The notes under the pieces are model-generated. The model ran no database searches. It was not told the origin of the DNA and saw only the letters and a list, made by a program, of their open reading frames with translations. DNA of 58,772 nucleotides, taken from JANQEA01 sp964530075. GTDB taxonomy: Bacteria; Bipolaricaulota; Bipolaricaulia; UBA7950; UBA9294. The first letter of the stretch is position 1, and each line of letters begins with the position of its first letter. The stretch is from NCBI GenBank assembly GCA_964530075.1, contig CAZGXU010000007.1:1-58772 (forward strand). The letters are read 5' to 3'. The translations under genes were made by a program, and so were the position numbers. This document shows, in pieces, positions 15,442 to 24,394 of the stretch.

Positions 15442-17174
15442 CGGCGCCGAAATCGACGATCGAGCTCGTCGCGGCCGATGCCGAAGATGATCGGCCGCCC
15501 GTGAGGGCAGAAGTAGGGGTTCTCCAACGTCATCAGCTGCTCGACCAACGCCTGCGCCTCCGCGAGCGGGATCGATTCCCCCGCCTTGATCGCCGCGCCG
15601 CAGGCCAGTTCGCTGAGGAGACGATCGAACAACGGCTTCTCCAGGCTCCCCTCCGAAGCGAGCGTCTCGACGAGCGACTCGATCACCTCTTGGAAGCCCC
15701 TCTTCGTCTGTTCGTCGGCCAGTGCGCGCGGATACTCCCGGATCAGGAAAGTCCCGCCTCCGAACTCGTCGAGGATGATCCCGACCCGCTCCAGCTCATC
15801 GCGGTGACCGGCGATCACGCTCGCCGCCTCGAACGGGACCTCGACGCGGGCCGGGATGAGGAAGATCTGTCGGACGATCCCCTCCTCGCCCCACTCGTCC
15901 CGCAACCCCTCGTAGAGGACCCGCTCGTGGGCGATGTGCTGATCGACGATCTCGAGCCCCTCGGGCGTCTCGACCAACAGGTAGGTCGATTGGAGCTGGC
16001 CGATCACGCGACGGTCGGTCCGAACCCTCACTTTTTCGGCCTCGCGCAGCCGGCCGGAGAGCCTCATCTCGCGCGGCAGATCGAACGACAACGCCTCCGT
16101 TCTCTCCGCATAGCGCGTTCGAGGTTCGGCGGTCGAAGCCGTCCCGCCGACGTCACCCGTGCGCGACGGAGCCAGCGGCGCGACCACCCGTCGGTTCGAC
16201 AGGGCCTTCTGAAGGGCCGCGGCGACTGTGTCCTGCACCTGCCGGGCGTCCGCGAACCGGATCTCTTCCTTCCTCGGATGGACGTTGACGTCGACTCGGT
16301 CGTGCGGCAGATCGACGTGGACGACGGCGATCGGATAGCTCCCCGGCCGGAGGATTCCGCGATAGGCGCTTGCCAGCACGAACGACAGCCCTCTGTCGCT
16401 GACGAATCGCCCGTTGACGACGAAGCTCTGATCCCGCCGATTCCCCCGTTTGAGATCCGGCCGGCTGACGAACCCTTGCACCGCGATCCCGCCTCTGGCG
16501 GCCTCGATCGGAATCATCCCGTTCGCGACCTCCGTCCCGTAGATCTGGGCGAGACGGTCGTGGAGCGAGCCGACGGCGGGAGCGGAGAAGACCTCGCGGT
16601 CGTCATGGGTCACGGTCCAGCCGATCGACGGGGAGAGGAGCGCGAGGCGCTGAATGATCCGGTTGGCATGCATGAATTCGGTCCGCGACGACCCGAGAAA
16701 CCGGGCGCGCGCCGGCACGTTGAAGAAGAGTTCCCGGACCTCGATCGTCGTCCCTGTCGGGCGCGACGCGGGCGCCACCTGGCCGATGGACCCACCGCTC
16801 ACTTCCAACGTGTGCGCGCCGTCGCCCTCGCGCGGGCATGACGTGACGCGCGATCGGGAGACCGCAGCGATGCTGGCGAGGGCCTCACCCCGGAACCCGA
16901 GCGTCCTGATCGAGTAGAGGTCCTCCTCCGACTGGATCTTGCTCGTCGTATACCGCTCGAACGCGAGGCGCAGATCCTCTCCGAGCATCCCCTCCCCGTC
17001 GTCGCGGACGACGACGAGCGATTTTCCCCCCTCCCGGAGCACGATCTCGATTCTCTCGCTTCTCGCGTCGATCGAGTTCTCGACGAGTTCCTTGACCACC
17101 GATGCCGGGCGATCGATCACCTCTCCGGCGGCGATCTTCAGGGTCACGGGCTCAGTCAATCGTCGGATCGGCAT
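15438..17174 (-). CDS. mutL: DNA mismatch repair protein MutL
   Basis: A GHKL ATPase that couples mismatch recognition to strand incision. The 578-residue protein shows KIAAGEVIDRPASVVKELVENSIDA (ATP-binding helix with catalytic Glu), DDGEGM, RYTTSKI and GFRGEALASI near the N-terminus. The C-terminal domain carries an endonuclease-type motif DQHIAHERVLYE (411-422; the usual DQHA reads DQHI), ACGAAIKAGE and CPHGRPIIF, so this is the nicking type found in bacteria without MutH. Length is normal. No mutS is in the window. It converges on the lipid kinase gene. Confidence 0.95.
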   Translation of the reverse strand: MPIRRLTEPVTLKIAAGEVIDRPASVVKELVENSIDARSERIEIVLREGGKSLVVVRDDGEGMLGEDLRLAFERYTTSKIQSEEDLYSIRTLGFRGEALASIAAVSRSRVTSCPREGDGAHTLEVSGGSIGQVAPASRPTGTTIEVRELFFNVPARARFLGSSRTEFMHANRIIQRLALLSPSIGWTVTHDDREVFSAPAVGSLHDRLAQIYGTEVANGMIPIEAARGGIAVQGFVSRPDLKRGNRRDQSFVVNGRFVSDRGLSFVLASAYRGILRPGSYPIAVVHVDLPHDRVDVNVHPRKEEIRFADARQVQDTVAAALQKALSNRRVVAPLAPSRTGDVGGTASTAEPRTRYAERTEALSFDLPREMRLSGRLREAEKVRVRTDRRVIGQLQSTYLLVETPEGLEIVDQHIAHERVLYEGLRDEWGEEGIVRQIFLIPARVEVPFEAASVIAGHRDELERVGIILDEFGGGTFLIREYPRALADEQTKRGFQEVIESLVETLASEGSLEKPLFDRLLSELACGAAIKAGESIPLAEAQALVEQLMTLENPYFCPHGRPIIFGIGRDELDRRFRRR

Positions 17175-17224
17175 TCTGCCCCTTAGGCTATCCGATCCGC
17201 CCCTCCCTCACAATTTGCGCCCCC

Positions 17225-17254
17225 TTGCTTCGTACGGAGCCTGTGCGGTATCGT
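17225..17254 (+). promoter_or_regulatory. Possible promoter of the HTH/HD gene pair
   Basis: TTGCTT (17225-17230), 18-bp spacer, TATCGT (17249-17254), about 13 bp before ATG 17268. The -10 box is weak. Confidence 0.3.
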
Positions 17255-17267
17255 CTGCGGGAAGATC

Positions 17268-17717
17268 ATGCACACCATCAACAGCTTGCGGCAGACACTC
17301 GGCCTGACCAGCGCCAATCAGGTTCGGAATCGCATCGAGGCGATCAAGGACCTGCTGATCGCGCACATCCGGCGGGGCCCGAACAATCAGATCCTCCTGA
17401 CCGACGCCGGGGCCGAGCTCCTCCGCCGCCTGCAGGAGCTGTACGATAGCGGGCTGACCATGACCGAAGCGAGTGATATCATGAGGTCAAGCCTTTATAA
17501 AATGGAGAAAACGACCGAACTGGTTTCGCAAAGTATTCCACAGAACGACACAAAACCTGATCAAACTGTCCCGTTGCTGGCCGCTCTCCGCGAGGAGATC
17601 GCCTCCCTTCGCCGGCGGGTCGCCGACCTTGAACAGCGCCTTCAGCCTCAGGCCGGAAGGACGCGCGAACCGACGCCTTGGTGGTTTGCCCTTCGAGGGG
17701 AGATCGATGCCCCTTAA
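17268..17717 (+). CDS. Small HTH/coiled-coil protein of unknown function
   Basis: A 149-residue protein. Residues 1-75 look like a MerR- or LysR-like DNA-binding region (SLRQTLGLTSANQVRNRIEAIKDLL then LLTDAGAELLRRLQELYDSGLTMTEAS). Residues ~105-128 are a heptad-like coiled coil (LLAALREEIASLRRRVADLEQRL), and the tail ends with a tryptophan pair. The middle of the gene (about 17470-17570) is clearly more AT-rich than its surroundings. It overlaps the HD-domain gene by 11 bp, so the two are probably a regulator or adaptor and its enzyme. No established family name is recognised. Confidence 0.6.
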   Translation: MHTINSLRQTLGLTSANQVRNRIEAIKDLLIAHIRRGPNNQILLTDAGAELLRRLQELYDSGLTMTEASDIMRSSLYKMEKTTELVSQSIPQNDTKPDQTVPLLAALREEIASLRRRVADLEQRLQPQAGRTREPTPWWFALRGEIDAP

Positions 17718-18480
17718 CGTCCCCTGCCTCCAGAACGAGCGCCTCAAGGAGGTCGTCGGACGGATCGACCGTTCGCCCCAGCTCGACGCCTACTGGTCCG
17801 GGTCGAACATCACCGCGATCGACCGGATGGGGATCAACGACCACGGTCCGGTTCACGTCCGGATCATCACGAACATCGGTCTGAAACTCCTCCGTCTCCT
17901 CGTCGAAGGGGGCGTTCCCCCGAGCGCCGTCGCGAATCATGGCCTGACGAACGAGGACGCCGAGGTCATCGTCGTCCTCGCGTGCGTCCTGCACGACATC
18001 GGCCACGTCATCCACCGCGAGGAGCACGAGCTCCTCTCGCTCGTCCTGGCCGGCCCGTTGATCGAGCAGTTCCTCGAGTCGATCTACGATCCCCGGTCGG
18101 CCGCGCTGATCAAGGGCGAGGTCCTGCACGCCATCTACGCCCATCAACGCAGAATCAGAACGTTGACGATCGAAGCCGGGGTCGTGAAGGTCGCCGACGC
18201 CCTCGACATGGAGTCCGGGCGAGCGCGGATCCCGTTCGAGATCGGCGGCCCAACGATCCACTCCGTCTCCGCCATGGCGATCAAGAAAGTCCGGCTCGAG
18301 CGGGGCGCGGAACGCCCGATCAAGATCTCGATCGAGATGTCGAACTCGGCGGGGATCTTTCAGCTCGACAGCCTCCTTCGCGAGAAGCTCGAAAACTCGA
18401 CGCTCTCACCGTACGTCGAGGTCGAGGGGAACGTCGTCGGGGAAGAGAAGAAGATCCTTCAGCGATATTCGATCGACTGA
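17707..18480 (+). CDS. HD-domain phosphohydrolase
   Basis: A 257-residue cytoplasmic protein with the metal-binding pattern of HD hydrolases: His50 (NDHGPVH), His96-Asp97 (CVLHDIGH), His100 and His103, and a distal Asp in KVADALDMESGR. Substrates of such enzymes are phosphate esters of nucleotides or signalling nucleotides; this one cannot be assigned. The C-terminal ~70 residues form an extra alpha/beta domain. ATG 17707 starts inside the end of the HTH-protein gene. It is followed by 243 bp without a gene that contains a perfect palindrome. Confidence 0.75.
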   Translation: MPLNVPCLQNERLKEVVGRIDRSPQLDAYWSGSNITAIDRMGINDHGPVHVRIITNIGLKLLRLLVEGGVPPSAVANHGLTNEDAEVIVVLACVLHDIGHVIHREEHELLSLVLAGPLIEQFLESIYDPRSAALIKGEVLHAIYAHQRRIRTLTIEAGVVKVADALDMESGRARIPFEIGGPTIHSVSAMAIKKVRLERGAERPIKISIEMSNSAGIFQLDSLLREKLENSTLSPYVEVEGNVVGEEKKILQRYSID

Positions 18481-18627
18481 GAGGCCCCGCAAATCGCTTC
18501 CGCGGCGTCCGTCGACCCTCCGCGCATCGGCCTCCGGCGGTGGGCGGGACGAACCGAACCGACGGGCGGCGGAGGTCATGGTCCACGAAAAATGAATCCC
18601 TGACTGTATTTCTCCGCCATCCCGGTC

Positions 18628-18663
18628 GCTTTCGCAACAAAAGTGCCCTTTTGTTGCGAAAGC
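18628..18663. repeat. Perfect 16-bp inverted repeat upstream of the recombinase gene
   Basis: GCTTTCGCAACAAAAG (18628-18643), loop TGCC, and its exact complement CTTTTGTTGCGAAAGC (18648-18663). It is AT-richer than the surroundings. No run of T follows on either strand, so it is not a standard terminator. Its position 61 bp before a tyrosine recombinase gene makes a recombination or binding site possible. The rest of 18481-18723 shows no gene. Confidence 0.8.
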
Positions 18664-18723
18664 TGTCCCGTCCCGCGGGCCCCCTTTCCACTACGCTCCT
18701 CCTCGGACGAAGGAGGAGAAAAG

Positions 18724-19341
18724 ATGCCGCTCGAGGTTACCCACGAAGACTTCCTGGCGCCGGACCAGGTCCAGGCGCTCAAGACCTACTGTCAGCGCAA
18801 CGCCGAGGACCCGTCACCGGACGGCCGAGCCGACCCGGTGCGCGACTGGGCGATCCTGCACGTCGCCCTCGACTCCGGCCTCCGCGTATCGGAGATCTGC
18901 GCGCTCCAGATCTGCGACGTCGTGCTTGACCGCGCTCACGCCTCGCTGATCGTCCGCGACGGGAAGGGGCACAAGAAGAGAGGGGTCCGGATCGGATCGG
19001 CGCTGTGCGATCACTTGGCCGAGTTCATCGACTGGAAGGGCCGCGTCGGCCAGTCGACAGCCGGGAGCGCTCCCTTGTTCGTCTCCTCGCGAGGCGGACC
19101 GCTCACCCGGACGGCCGTCTACCGGATCTTCCGAAAGCACGCCGATGCGGTCGGGATCCCCCAACGATTCTCGATCCACTCCTGCCGGCATACGTACGCT
19201 TCCCTCCTCTACCGAGCGTCGGACTTCAACCTCCGATTGGTCCAGAAGCAGCTCGGCCACCGATCGATCCAGACAACGCAGATCTACGCCGACGTCCTCA
19301 GCGAGGACGCCGCACTCGCGGTCGAGAAGCTTCCTCAATAG
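18724..19341 (+). CDS. Single-domain tyrosine recombinase
   Basis: A site-specific recombinase of the integrase/XerCD family. All catalytic residues are in place: Arg54 (SGLRVSE), Lys81, His152-x-x-Arg155 (HSCRHTYAS), His179 (LGHRS) and nucleophile Tyr188 (TTQIYAD). At 205 residues it consists almost only of the catalytic domain. The N-terminal SAM-like core-binding domain (about 100 residues in XerC/XerD) is missing, and no frame upstream supplies it. Start ATG 18724 follows AGGAGGAGAAAAG. It could be a chromosome-dimer or element-specific recombinase acting on a nearby site; the 16-bp palindrome upstream is the obvious candidate. Confidence 0.85.
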   Translation: MPLEVTHEDFLAPDQVQALKTYCQRNAEDPSPDGRADPVRDWAILHVALDSGLRVSEICALQICDVVLDRAHASLIVRDGKGHKKRGVRIGSALCDHLAEFIDWKGRVGQSTAGSAPLFVSSRGGPLTRTAVYRIFRKHADAVGIPQRFSIHSCRHTYASLLYRASDFNLRLVQKQLGHRSIQTTQIYADVLSEDAALAVEKLPQ

Positions 19342-19439
19342 GCCCGATCGCCTCCCCGGACCGCGCAGGAGAGGCACCATGCCTCAAGCACCCGGACGTC
19401 TCCTCAATTTCTTGACATTCTCCCGATACACTCCGAAGG

Positions 19440-21188
19440 ATGACGACCGGGCGGAATCCAGTTCGTTATGCTTTCCTCTACCTGTTGGTCTTCCCGGCCC
19501 TGCTTGCGCTGTGCGGCAGCGCCGCGAGGGGAGCCCCGTCGATCGAAGTCCAAATCGGCTTCAACGGGCACGTCGTCCCCGAGCGGTACGCCCCGCTGCG
19601 CGTGCGAGTCCACGGATACGACGGCGCAGGAGACGCACAAGTCGTCGTCACCCAGCAGCTCGGCAATGAATGGCGAGACACCGCGACCGTCCGTCAAGAA
19701 CTCGATCTCGTCGTCGCTTCGGACGGCTCCTACACAACGGTTCTGCCGATCTACGAGCCGCTCAACCCCATCTCGGTTGCGCTGATCGACGAAGCCGGGA
19801 GAACCGTCGCGGAGACCTCGGTCAACCTTCGTGAGACACGGCACCTGGCTGACTTCTCGCTTCTCTACGGTTCGCTTCCGTACTCGATCGGAGATGACGT
19901 GACGCAGGTTGCCGCCGTCGACCTTCCTTCAAGTTGGTGGGCGTTCGATGCCATCCGGAGCTTTTGGATCTCCGCTCCTCTCCCTCAGGAAGCATGGCCG
20001 GCCATCGCGCGATGGGTCCTCTCCGGCGGGAGTGTCGTGCTCGCGAGCGGCCCGGACTACTTCCGCTACGACTCGCCCGACCTGCGCGAGATCCTGCCTC
20101 TCGACGACCCGGCGATCGGCACTCTGCCGGACGGCCTCCTGTACCTCAGTGGAACGCTGAAGCCGGGAGCGTCCGTCGCCCTTTCCCGCGAAGACGTCCC
20201 TCTCCTCGTCGACTGGTCGTACGGCGCCGGGCACTTGGCCGTCATGGCGCTTCGCCCCGTGGATTTGACCGAAGCGGAGTTCACGCGGATCGCCGAAACG
20301 TTGCCCGGCTCCACGCGGATCTCGATGACGCCGGTCTCGGAGACGCTTCTGGGAGGTCTTCCCGTCGCGCGACCCACGCATCTCGCCGTGTTGCTGCTCA
20401 TTGCTGCCTGCGTCGTCGGACTCGTCGTGGTCACCACTGTCGCTCGCCGGCATCGCTGGCCGGGTACGATTGCAGCGGTCTGCGTCTTTGCCGGGCTCAG
20501 CGGTTGGTCCGGATTCCTAGGAAACTCCTCAAACACGATATCTACTGTATATGCAATAAATACGAGCTTACACGTTATAGAATCGTTCGGAATCGAGATT
20601 GATTCGTTGAGTTTCTACTGCTCTGACGCCGGGCGGCACGCCTACGCCCTGGCGAGCGAGACGATCCCCGCGCAGGCGCCGCCAAGCCGCCTTGCCGAGC
20701 ATCCCATCTACACGTTCATGCCCCGACCGACGGCGACACCCTGGGTTTATGAGCACATCGCCAGTCCAGGCGGCGTGCTCACCTCCGCGGCGGAAATCGG
20801 GCAAAAGACGTTCTATTCCTACGCGTCGTCCCCAAGCCTGCTGCGACTGACGTACGATCCGACCGACGCCCTCGCTACGCTCGACAACCAGGCAGAGGAG
20901 CAACTCGTCGACGGGTGGTTGGTCGTCGATGGTCAGGGCGTCCGCGTCAGGCAGGTTTCCAGGGGGACGCAAACGGTTCGGCTGCAAGCCGAGGGAACGC
21001 TAGCCGCTCTCTTCGGGCAGGCCGCCGATCCCGCCCCCTTCGTGCTGCAGCATTTGGCCGAGGAGCTACCGCTCCAGCACGGTGTTTGGTTCATCGCGCT
21101 CTCCGCGCTGGAGGACGTCCCCTCGCAGCAACCGGGGCAGGAAGTGAGACATCTTGGTGTCTATGTCGTGAAGGGAGGCGTCTCGTGA
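19440..21188 (+). CDS. Exported membrane-anchored protein of the MoxR cluster
   Basis: A 582-residue protein of no recognised family. Residues ~8-32 are a signal peptide (FLYLLVFPALLALCGSAARG), the next ~290 residues look extracytoplasmic, and ~322-360 contain a pair of hydrophobic helices. Part of the gene (around 20520-20620) is unusually AT-rich. It opens the seven-gene cluster with MoxR, DUF58 and VWA proteins; in related clusters such proteins are aerotolerance/Bat-like or stress-linked membrane components. It overlaps the next gene by 4 bp (GTGA). ATG 19440 lacks a well-spaced ribosome-binding site. Confidence 0.55.
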   Translation: MTTGRNPVRYAFLYLLVFPALLALCGSAARGAPSIEVQIGFNGHVVPERYAPLRVRVHGYDGAGDAQVVVTQQLGNEWRDTATVRQELDLVVASDGSYTTVLPIYEPLNPISVALIDEAGRTVAETSVNLRETRHLADFSLLYGSLPYSIGDDVTQVAAVDLPSSWWAFDAIRSFWISAPLPQEAWPAIARWVLSGGSVVLASGPDYFRYDSPDLREILPLDDPAIGTLPDGLLYLSGTLKPGASVALSREDVPLLVDWSYGAGHLAVMALRPVDLTEAEFTRIAETLPGSTRISMTPVSETLLGGLPVARPTHLAVLLLIAACVVGLVVVTTVARRHRWPGTIAAVCVFAGLSGWSGFLGNSSNTISTVYAINTSLHVIESFGIEIDSLSFYCSDAGRHAYALASETIPAQAPPSRLAEHPIYTFMPRPTATPWVYEHIASPGGVLTSAAEIGQKTFYSYASSPSLLRLTYDPTDALATLDNQAEEQLVDGWLVVDGQGVRVRQVSRGTQTVRLQAEGTLAALFGQAADPAPFVLQHLAEELPLQHGVWFIALSALEDVPSQQPGQEVRHLGVYVVKGGVS

Positions 21189-21856
21189 CGAGACCGGATT
21201 CCGTCTTCTCGAGCAGCGCGGCACAAGGATACTTCTTGCTCCTCGTTGCGTGCGGTGGGGGACTTCTCTTCTCGATCCCGGCCGGCGCTCACGTCTCCAA
21301 CCTGATGGAGGTTCACTGGAACCCTTCTCCCGTCGTGTTCCATCTGACCTACCTCACGCTCCTCAGCCTTCTCGGAACGTTCCGAGGGATCGCGGCGGCA
21401 AGATGGGACCTCCAAGCATGGAAGAGCCTCCCCCGACTCGGAGCGCACATCCTCTTCGGGCAGTTGATCGTATTGCCCTACATGCTCTTCTCCCGTGCCC
21501 TCCTTCCAGGGCGGCCCCTGGTCCTGCTGCTCCTCGGTGCGTATGCGATGCTCATCGCGTTCATGTTCTCGCTCATTGCCTTTCGATTGGATCGCTGGGG
21601 AAGAGCCCGACATGCTCACACGTTCATGCTCCAGTACGCCATCTTCGGGCTCGCCCTCTTGCTCCCTTGGGCGCTGGGGCTCATTCCACAGGTACCGGGT
21701 GCCATCTCGCTCTTCAGCCCTCTCTGCGCCGGGCTGAGAATCACGCAATCCGCCTCAGCAGAAGAACTCGCCATCGCGTTCGCGTTCGCCTTGCTGATGA
21801 TCGCCATCCAGTTGGTTGGCATACGACGCTCGACGAGGAGGTCCCATGCCGTTTGA
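21185..21856 (+). CDS. Multi-pass membrane protein of the MoxR cluster
   Basis: A 223-residue protein with about six hydrophobic helices spread over its full length and short charged loops; no family is recognised. The layout is reminiscent of ABC-2-type permeases or polytopic scaffold proteins. GTG 21185 overlaps the upstream stop, and the gene overlaps the next by 11 bp, so it is part of the same polycistronic unit. Confidence 0.6.
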   Translation: MTRPDSVFSSSAAQGYFLLLVACGGGLLFSIPAGAHVSNLMEVHWNPSPVVFHLTYLTLLSLLGTFRGIAAARWDLQAWKSLPRLGAHILFGQLIVLPYMLFSRALLPGRPLVLLLLGAYAMLIAFMFSLIAFRLDRWGRARHAHTFMLQYAIFGLALLLPWALGLIPQVPGAISLFSPLCAGLRITQSASAEELAIAFAFALLMIAIQLVGIRRSTRRSHAV

Positions 21857-23411
21857 CTACTCCCGGTTCCTCGGCGTCCTCGAGGCGAGGGCTCGCCGCC
21901 TCCGAGGACTGTCGCTCGCGAGCCTCGGCTGGGCAGGCACCTCGGCCGCCGTCCTTGCCGGGATGCTCGCCGTCCGTCTGTTGCGAATCCCTCTTCCGTA
22001 CTGGAGTCTGTCCGCCCTCGTCCTTCCACCGCTCTTCGCCGGCGCCGTTGCCTATGCGATCGGTCGATCGAGCCAGCCGCGAATCCCGCTGTTGCTCCTT
22101 CGAGTCGATGACGCCCTCGGGCTGAAGGCGCGATTGAGCTCCCTCTACGAGCTCCGACAGCGAGGCGGGGGCTCGATCTTCCGCCAGCGGATCGAGTCGG
22201 AAGTGAGAGATGCCATCTCCGGATGGCGGTCGGCTCTGCCGATCGCCCGACGCACCATCGTCCAGGGCTCGGCGGGAGTCTGCTGTGTCGCGCTCGCCTT
22301 CGGCCTGGCGGTCGTCCCGCTCCCGAGCGTGTCACAATCTCCGCTCAACCTGGCGGATACGCTCTCGACGCTCGCGCAGGATCTACGCCCGGACAGTACC
22401 GACGGGTCCGCCGCGCCAGCGACCGAAGCGACTGCTCCCATGACGCTGAGGACCGATGGGGAGTCACGCGAACAGAGCGACACGACGGCCCTCGAAGCGT
22501 CCGATCGCAACGACGCGACGCTCGACGACATCATGCGCGACCTCACCGGGCTCTCTCCCAACGAGGCCGTCCTCGTCCCGGTCTCGCCGGACGAGATCGA
22601 AGAGCTCGCCAAGCTCCAGGGCGAGGCGACGCGCGCCGTCAGGCAGTTGCTCGAGCGGATCCGAGATCGCCTCGAGGACTCCCCTCCGACCGATTCTTCC
22701 GAGCTGACGCCAGAAGAGCTCGCGGCGCTGCAGCGAGAGATCGACCGAGGCGGCCTCCCGCCCGAGCTGGAACAGGGACTGAACGAGCTGATGAATCGAC
22801 CGGAGTCCCGCAGCGTCGAAGAGATCGTCGAGCAGCTGCTCGACCAGTTCGGAGACGACGCAGAAAGCGAGAGTGGATCATCCGAAGACGAAGAATCCGC
22901 TCCCCCGCAGAGCACGGCCGTCGCTCGCAGCCCGCAGAATATCGACGAGCTACTCGAAGAGCTTGGTCAGGCCTCATCGGACGAGGGACAAGGCTCCGAT
23001 GTCGGCGTCTCCGCCGGTCCCAACGAAAGCGGAGAACCCTCTCAGGACACGGACGGCGAGCAATCGGCCGGAGACCGATCGAGCATCGTCGGAGCGAACG
23101 GCATGGAGGACCCCAGTCAGGTCGGCGGAAGCGAGGGTCCTGGCGGAGCGACCGACGAGGAGGAACAGCGCGAGCCCGGCTTCGTCCGGGAAGAGGAAGG
23201 GGCGAAGATCGGATCCGAAGGGGAGTTCGTCAACGAGTTCGTCACCGAAGGCGTCCCGATCGAGTTGGCGCCCGACTCGGCTCGCGGCGAGCCGTCGTTC
23301 CGGGTGAACTACGAGCAGATCGCCTCCATCCTGCGTGAGCGCGGCCTGCCCGAGGGGGCGATCGAGATCGTCCGAGACTACTTCAATGCGATCACAGAAG
23401 GAGGATCATGA
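21846..23411 (+). CDS. Membrane protein with long acidic coiled region (MoxR cluster)
   Basis: A 521-residue protein. Three hydrophobic segments lie in the first ~170 residues (~25-45, 55-75, 135-155). The remainder is strongly acidic and low in complexity, with helical stretches rich in Glu (DEIEELAKLQGEATRAVRQLLERI) and Ser/Asp/Glu runs, ending in a predicted helix. This layout is like DUF4175-type proteins seen next to MoxR ATPases. ATG 21846 has GAGGAGG upstream; the open frame begins 30 bp earlier. It overlaps the MoxR gene by 4 bp (ATGA). Confidence 0.6.
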   Translation: MPFDYSRFLGVLEARARRLRGLSLASLGWAGTSAAVLAGMLAVRLLRIPLPYWSLSALVLPPLFAGAVAYAIGRSSQPRIPLLLLRVDDALGLKARLSSLYELRQRGGGSIFRQRIESEVRDAISGWRSALPIARRTIVQGSAGVCCVALAFGLAVVPLPSVSQSPLNLADTLSTLAQDLRPDSTDGSAAPATEATAPMTLRTDGESREQSDTTALEASDRNDATLDDIMRDLTGLSPNEAVLVPVSPDEIEELAKLQGEATRAVRQLLERIRDRLEDSPPTDSSELTPEELAALQREIDRGGLPPELEQGLNELMNRPESRSVEEIVEQLLDQFGDDAESESGSSEDEESAPPQSTAVARSPQNIDELLEELGQASSDEGQGSDVGVSAGPNESGEPSQDTDGEQSAGDRSSIVGANGMEDPSQVGGSEGPGGATDEEEQREPGFVREEEGAKIGSEGEFVNEFVTEGVPIELAPDSARGEPSFRVNYEQIASILRERGLPEGAIEIVRDYFNAITEGGS

Positions 23412-24394
23412 TCACGGAACGGGACTTGGAGGTCGCGCAGACCGTCTTTCGGCGTCTGACGTCATCGATCGAGGAGGTGATCGTCGGCCACGACGAGATC
23501 ATCCGTGCTGCGCTGACCGCGCTTCTTTGCAAGGGGAATCTCATCCTCGAGGGGGTCCCCGGCCTCGGAAAGACGCTTCTGGTCAGGACGCTGGCCGCGT
23601 CGCTCGGCCTGAAGTTCTCGCGGATTCAGTTCACTCCGGACCTGATGCCGGCCGATATCGTCGGGACCGACATCATCACCGAGGAGTCGGGTCGTCGGCA
23701 GTTCACGTTCTCCCCGGGACCCGTCTTCGCCAACGTGGTCCTCGCCGACGAGATCAACCGCGCCACCCCCAAGACGCAGTCCGCTCTGCTCGAGGCGATG
23801 GAGGAAAGGACCGTTACGGTCGGCTCCCACACGTACGGGCTCGAGGAGCCCTACATCGTCCTGGCGACCCAGAATCCGATCGAGATGGAGGGGACGTATC
23901 CGCTACCGGAGGCCCAGATCGACCGATTCCTTCTCAAGGCGAACGTCCGGTTCCCCTCGCTCGACGAGCTGGTCGCGATCACCGAGCGGAACACCGAGGG
24001 CGTCGGGATCCGCCTTCCGGAGCCGACGGCGACGGCGGAGGACATCCTGACCTCGCGCGAGGTCGTTCGGGAGATCCCGATTGCAGAGGGACTGCGCGAC
24101 TACGTCGCCCGCCTTCTCCTGGCGACGCATCCGAACAGCGAGCACTCGCCGCCGCGCATCCGGGAGTACGTCGAGTACGGGGCGAGCCCCCGGGGCGCGC
24201 TCGCGCTGATCCTGGGTGCCAAGGCGAACGCGTTCCTCGCGGGCGAGGTGAATGTGCGGCGCGAGGACATCCGCGAGCTGTTCCACGCAGCGTTGGCACA
24301 CCGTCTCGTCCTCAACTTCAAGGGAGAGGCGGAGGGGGTTTCGGTCGACGAGCTCCTCGCCGACGTCTGGGAGCACGTGCCCGCAAACGCATAA
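23408..24394 (+). CDS. MoxR-family AAA+ ATPase
   Basis: A 328-residue AAA+ chaperone-like ATPase. Walker A is EGVPGLGKTLL (near 49), Walker B is VVLADEINRATPKTQSALLEAMEE (near 112), sensor 1 lies in VLATQNPIEMEGTYPLPEAQ and the RFLLK sensor-2 region follows. MoxR proteins act with von Willebrand A-domain partners to mature or load metals into other proteins, or in stress responses. Here it is followed at once by DUF58 and VWA proteins. The stop TAA and the DUF58 ATG share one base (TAATG). Confidence 0.93.
   Translation: MITERDLEVAQTVFRRLTSSIEEVIVGHDEIIRAALTALLCKGNLILEGVPGLGKTLLVRTLAASLGLKFSRIQFTPDLMPADIVGTDIITEESGRRQFTFSPGPVFANVVLADEINRATPKTQSALLEAMEERTVTVGSHTYGLEEPYIVLATQNPIEMEGTYPLPEAQIDRFLLKANVRFPSLDELVAITERNTEGVGIRLPEPTATAEDILTSREVVREIPIAEGLRDYVARLLLATHPNSEHSPPRIREYVEYGASPRGALALILGAKANAFLAGEVNVRREDIRELFHAALAHRLVLNFKGEAEGVSVDELLADVWEHVPANA

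Noticed and set aside
18628..18663. The 16-bp palindrome as a rho-independent terminator of the HD gene
   Set aside because: No T-run follows on either strand and it lies ~150 bp beyond the stop; kept as a repeat.
19412..19440. TTGACA upstream of the 582-residue protein as a -35 box
   Set aside because: At 17-18 bp spacing the -10 region is AAGGAT overlapping the ATG itself; TACACT lies only about 9 bp downstream of it. No convincing promoter.
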